Positions 60,495 through 64,000 of a stretch of 64,000 bases of DNA are shown here, one piece after another. Position numbers and translations under genes: made by a program. The DNA is from Sciurus carolinensis. Taxonomy: Eukaryota; Chordata; Mammalia; Rodentia; Sciuridae. The notes under the pieces are model-generated. The model saw only the letters and a list, made by a program, of their open reading frames with translations, was not told where the DNA came from and ran no database searches. The first letter of the stretch is position 1. Every line of letters begins with the position of its first letter. Where the stretch lies: contig NC_062219.1 in assembly GCF_902686445.1 (NCBI RefSeq), positions 48,077,056-48,141,055 of the forward strand, written 5' to 3'.

Positions 60495-60733
60495 TGACAC
60501 ATAATGGGGGGTGGGAAGGGTTAGTGCTGGGGTTGGAGGTGGATTTAGGGAGGGGGGCAGGAATGGAGGAAGGAAGGACTGTATAGAGGGAGGGGAGGGG
60601 TGGGAGGGGTGGGGGGGAAGGGAAAAAATGGCAGAATGAATCAAACAACATTACCCTATGTAAATTTATGATTACACAAATGGTACGCCTTTATGCCATG
60701 TACAGACAGAGAAACAACATGTATCCCATTTGT
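60495..60733 (+). other. L1 3' UTR with G-rich purine tract
   Basis: Between about 60505 and 60625 the strand is G-rich with many runs of three or more G (gggaggggaggggtgggagg near 60588). This is the conserved polypurine, G-quadruplex-prone tract of L1 3' UTRs; its complement shows in the antisense copies at 17.4 and 51.6 kb. Confidence 0.85.
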
Positions 60734-60793
60734 TTACAATAAAAAAAAATTGGAAAAAAATAAATAAATAAAAGGAAAAAAAAAAAAAAGAAA

Positions 60794-60802
60794 AAGAAAC
60801 AA
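60794..60802 (+). repeat. Right target-site duplication of the full-length L1
   Basis: aagaaacaa, identical to 54031-54039. Confidence 0.8.
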
Positions 60803-61169
60803 TCTCTGGATCCTTCCAGATCTTGTCTGATTCCATTAGGAATTATGAAATGGAGTTGGTGAGGTTTTCCTAGATGAAATGACCTACATGTCATATACAT
60901 ATGTGTGCAGTTATATATTATATATATGTACCATACATACATAAATTTTCATATACAATACATATGTTTATCTCTGTATTTCTATCTTAATCTCTTTACT
61001 TATAAAGAGCATGCCTACAATTAGGAATCACCCTTAGGAAGAAAGTTTTCTGTCTTGTTAGGTTAGCAACTCCTATGTAATTTAAATCCGGTTCTTATCA
61101 GAAATATTTACAATTGAAAGACTTTATTTCTTCTGTTTTATTACAATTATTGCAAAATATATAAGAATA
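60803..61169. other. Unassigned, with short AT-rich repeat near 60910-60930
   Basis: No family recognised. Confidence 0.45.
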
Positions 61170-61394
61170 TATTTATTTAGTTTTTGATACTAGGAATTGA
61201 ACTAAGGGGCACTTAACCACTGAGCCACATTCCCAGCCCACCCTCCCCCCATTGAAAAATTGTTTTTTGAGACAAGGTCTCCCTAAATTGCTTAGGGCCT
61301 CGCTGAATTGCTGAGGCTGGCCTTGAACTTGCAATCCTCCTGCCTCAGCCTACTGGTCTGCTGGGATTACAGGTGTGTGCTACCACGTCCAGCT
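61170..61394 (-). mobile_element. B1-dID composite SINE, antisense
   Basis: ID half reversed (actaggaattgaactaaggg, aaccactgagccacattccc), C-rich linker, then B1 half reversed (gagacaaggtctccctaaat, ctgggattacaggtgtgtgc, ending acgtccagctgca). Confidence 0.92.
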
Positions 61395-61844
61395 GCAGAA
61401 TCTATTTTTTAAAAACTTTCAGGAAGAATAAAGATCTTATTTATTAACCATTTTTTAATTTAATTTAATTTATGTATTTTAACATTAATTTTTACTGAAC
61501 TCTTTTAATTGGGGAGAAGCAGTTCTATGGCATATATATACTTACAATTTTATTTTATCAAAAAACAGGATAAAAGCCTTACATAGAATATTTGAGAGGA
61601 GAAAGTGACAAAGCACTGTGGGCACACACCAAGGAAAGGCTGATTATGATTGTGGGTTCAGGAAAAGACATCTTGGAAGAGAGAATTTAGGTGACTCTTG
61701 AAGAATGACAGGATTTTGACAGTTTGAATGAGAAAAGGGAATCTGGGTAGGGTTGTCCATAAGCAAGAGTAAAGGTGTGAACGTGAGCAAAAGGGCATGT
61801 TGAGTAGATGGTTTAAGACTGGGTTTGGCAGGGATGCTGTTCAG
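61395..61844. other. Unassigned
   Basis: No family or gene recognised. Confidence 0.4.
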
Positions 61845-62178
61845 GGTCTGATAGTCATATGTAGAGATTTAATCCCTGATCCCAAGGTGTTTGGGGTGGA
61901 ATCTTTGGAGGTAACTGAATCATGAGGGTGAAGTTTCTATGAATGGGATTAGTGCTTTTATAAAAGGGACCCGAGTGACCTTGCTTGCCTCTTCTACCAT
62001 GCAAGGACATAGTCAAAAGACAGTCACCTCTGTGCCAGGAAGTGATCCCCTCATCAGACACTGAATCTGCTGGTGCCTTGATCTTAGACTTCCAGCTCCT
62101 GAACTGTAAGAAATAAATTCGTGTTGTGGATAAGCCACCCAGTCTATGATGTTCTATCACAGAAACCAAAATAAACTC
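61845..62178 (+). mobile_element. MLT1/MST-type MaLR LTR
   Basis: An old endogenous-retrovirus-type solo LTR, no coding part beside it. Words in order: gagatttaatccctgatccc, gtaactgaatcatgagggtg, tgggattagtgcttttataa, ttagacttccagctcctgaa, then aagccacccagtctatgatg. Includes an AATAAA-like signal (gaaataaattc). Confidence 0.8.
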
Positions 62179-62955
62179 ACATAGGCTCAGATCATAAACA
62201 GCCTTCTGTACAGAAGGAATTCTAATTTCATTTATTTAGAAATAAGAAAGAGATTGTTTTTGAAAACTGAAATAATAGCAAGTCTGTTTTAAGAACATAA
62301 TGACTGAACCTGTGCATTCTTGCATAGTGGGTGGGGAGTTCACAAGCAGTAAGGGCAGAGAGGGTGTTGGGACTGTGTTAACAGTTCAAGGTTTGGACTA
62401 ATTCAGGGCAGTGGACAGCAAGGACTCTGGACATATAGGCACCACAATAAATATTGACTGAATGCAAGACTATGAAAAATAAATTGGGTATAGGTGATAA
62501 CTGACAGAGATGGGGAAAAATGCTTCAATGCTTTTAGCTGGAATTCCTGAGAGGATCATGATATAGTCATTATAGAAATTTAACCAGGAGTTTATAGGTT
62601 ATTGTGCCTTGAGACCTTGGAAGAAGTAGCAACTTCCTCTGTCTAAGTGAATCAAGGAGGTAAGTGATCCTATGTGCATCAGGAAGGGACAAGGCAAATG
62701 GACAAATAAGCACAGGGGTAGTTAGGCAGAATGGGAAGACAGGCGATAGGAGGACAGGGTTTGTGGGCAGAAGTGGTCAGAGATGGACTAGAACCAGAGC
62801 TGTATTTTTAAGCAAGGGAGTTTTGAAAAATTGCTTCTGTCATTATCATCATTATTATTTATTATGTTGCTAACTGAATAAAGTCTATTAATTTAATAAA
62901 TATCCTTCAAAAATAGCATAAAGAATGAGAGAAATTTCCCCAAATAGCTGTTTTT
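62179..62955. other. Unassigned
   Basis: No family recognised; the 69-codon frame at 62664-62873 is not a known protein. Confidence 0.4.
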
Positions 62956-63393
62956 TTATGGTTTGAATGTGAGGTACCCTCAAAGAGCTCACATGGCAAT
63001 GCAGGAGTGTTCAGAGGGAAAATGATTAGGTTGTGAAAGCAGTAACCTAATCAGTGATTAATCCATTGGATGGATTCATAATTTGAATGAACTACTGGGT
63101 GATAATGGTAGGTAGGTGGGATATTGCTAGAGGAAGTGAATCCCTGAGGGTGTGCTCTTGGGGATTGTACCTTGTCCTCTCTTACTTTCTGTTTCTGGGC
63201 TACCATGAGCTGAGCAGCTTCCCTCTACCATGACTTTCTGCCATGATGTTCTGCCTCACTTTAGGCCCCAGTAATGGAGTCAGCTGACCATGGACTGAAA
63301 CCTCTAAAATTGTGAGCCCAAAATAGTCTTCTCCCCTTCTCACATGTTCTTGTCAGATATTTTGGTCACAGCAATAAAAAGCTTACTAACACA
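62956..63393 (+). mobile_element. MaLR-like solo LTR, copy 4
   Basis: Starts tatggtttgaatgtgaggta, contains accatgactttctgccatga followed by tgttctgcctca, atggagtcagctgaccatgg, and ends ttggtcacagcaataaaaag with a possible polyadenylation signal AATAAA. Retroviral-type, no coding sequence. Confidence 0.8.
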
Positions 63394-64000
63394 CTGTTAT
63401 CACATAATCATCAACACTGCTGCCTACTCTACTGCCCTATAACTCTAGCTGACAATAAAATAATTGCCTTTTCTCCTTTTTAAGGCATCACTGTACATAG
63501 TTTTCATTGCAAAATTATATGGTTATATCTCAATCATTTATATATCTGAGGAAGCTGTCTCATTTGACATGTGAATAATAACACATTTTACCAGTTTCCC
63601 TAGACCATTTTCTTAAACCCTCTTCCTAGAAATAAATGTCATGACTCTGAAGACATTTTTGAAAATTGTTGTAATGGTGTTATTGCTGTATTCCTAGTAT
63701 TACTTTATGAGTGCAAAAAAAATAACATCTCTTGGTATTGGCTAAACATCTTACATTATGAACTTGCAGGGGAATAGGTGGGAAGTTTAACCCGAAAAGA
63801 GCTCTTCCAGTTTGATTTTGGGGGTGGGATATGTGGATGAACAGATAATTTTTTTGCTTTAGGTAAAACTACTTCAAGGACAGGCAGCTCTGTCAAGGAT
63901 TTATCACTAAATTCTTAAAATTGTTTTATCTAAGCTTTTCTAAAGTAAAACTAATCAAACTGATGTGCATTTCATCATAACTTGTTATGTTTCCTTTTTT
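63394..64000. other. Unassigned AT-rich sequence
   Basis: No family or gene recognised to the window end. Confidence 0.4.

Larger units (their letters stand above)
54040..60793 (+). mobile_element. Full-length LINE-1
   Basis: About 6.75 kb, from gggtgggccaagatggcgga to the poly(A), between exact 9-bp duplications. Order: GC-rich 5' UTR with tandem units (54040-55600), intact ORF1 (55601-56614), 58-bp spacer, ORF2 (56673-60494) broken by frameshifts and stops, G-rich 3' UTR, and an A-rich tail with AATAAA-like words (60740-60793). L1 is an autonomous LINE that copies itself by target-primed reverse transcription. This copy has an intact ORF1 but no working ORF2, so it cannot move itself. It is the youngest and most complete L1 in the window. 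Confidence 0.97.

Overview
The window looks like a piece of a rodent nuclear genome, most probably from the squirrel lineage. Three things point that way. It carries composite SINEs in which a 7SL-derived B1 half is joined to a tRNA-derived ID half. It carries monomer ID SINEs with the long A-rich tail typical of sciurid copies. It also holds LINE-1 copies whose closest resemblance is to rodent and primate L1. There is no bacterial-style gene organisation, no rRNA or tRNA gene, no CRISPR array, and no complete host protein-coding gene that I can recognise. The stretch is AT-rich intergenic or intronic DNA shaped by retrotransposons.

Layout. From 0.9 to 5.3 kb lies an old L1 on the + strand that keeps a 5' UTR, a broken ORF1 and the start of ORF2, then stops in the endonuclease region; an antisense L1 tail is inserted in its 5' part. 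From 6.0 to 7.1 kb an old repeat is split by a solo MaLR-like LTR. From 8.7 to 17 kb come decayed MIR, L2, MLT1 and hAT-Charlie copies and one ID SINE. From 17.3 to 20.3 kb is a minus-strand L1 carrying two nested SINEs. From 20 to 36 kb the DNA is mostly unassigned, with scattered MIR and L2, a MER2-like DNA transposon, two more MaLR-like LTRs (one inside an L1 3' end), microsatellites, and one short candidate exon near 28.1 kb. Between 36.5 and 38.2 kb two 130-bp arms form a clear inverted repeat around a 1.4-kb spacer. From 38 to 54 kb lie a 200-bp pyrimidine tract, five SINEs, a MER5-like hAT element, several MIR/L2 copies and another L1 tail.

The main feature is a full-length L1 at 54,040-60,793, bounded by a 9-bp target-site duplication. 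It has a GC-rich 5' UTR built from about 65-bp imperfect tandem units, an intact 337-codon ORF1, an ORF2 broken by about five frameshifts and two stops, a G-rich 3' UTR and a poly(A) tail. After it come a B1-dID SINE, an MLT1/MST-type LTR and a fourth MaLR-like LTR.

The genes do not work together as a system: the only long open frame is ORF1 of an L1 that could not mobilise itself. The least explained structures are the 130-bp inverted repeat, the tandem units of the L1 5' UTR, and the short candidate exon. Family names come from recognition of diagnostic words, not from a database search, and boundaries of old repeats are approximate.
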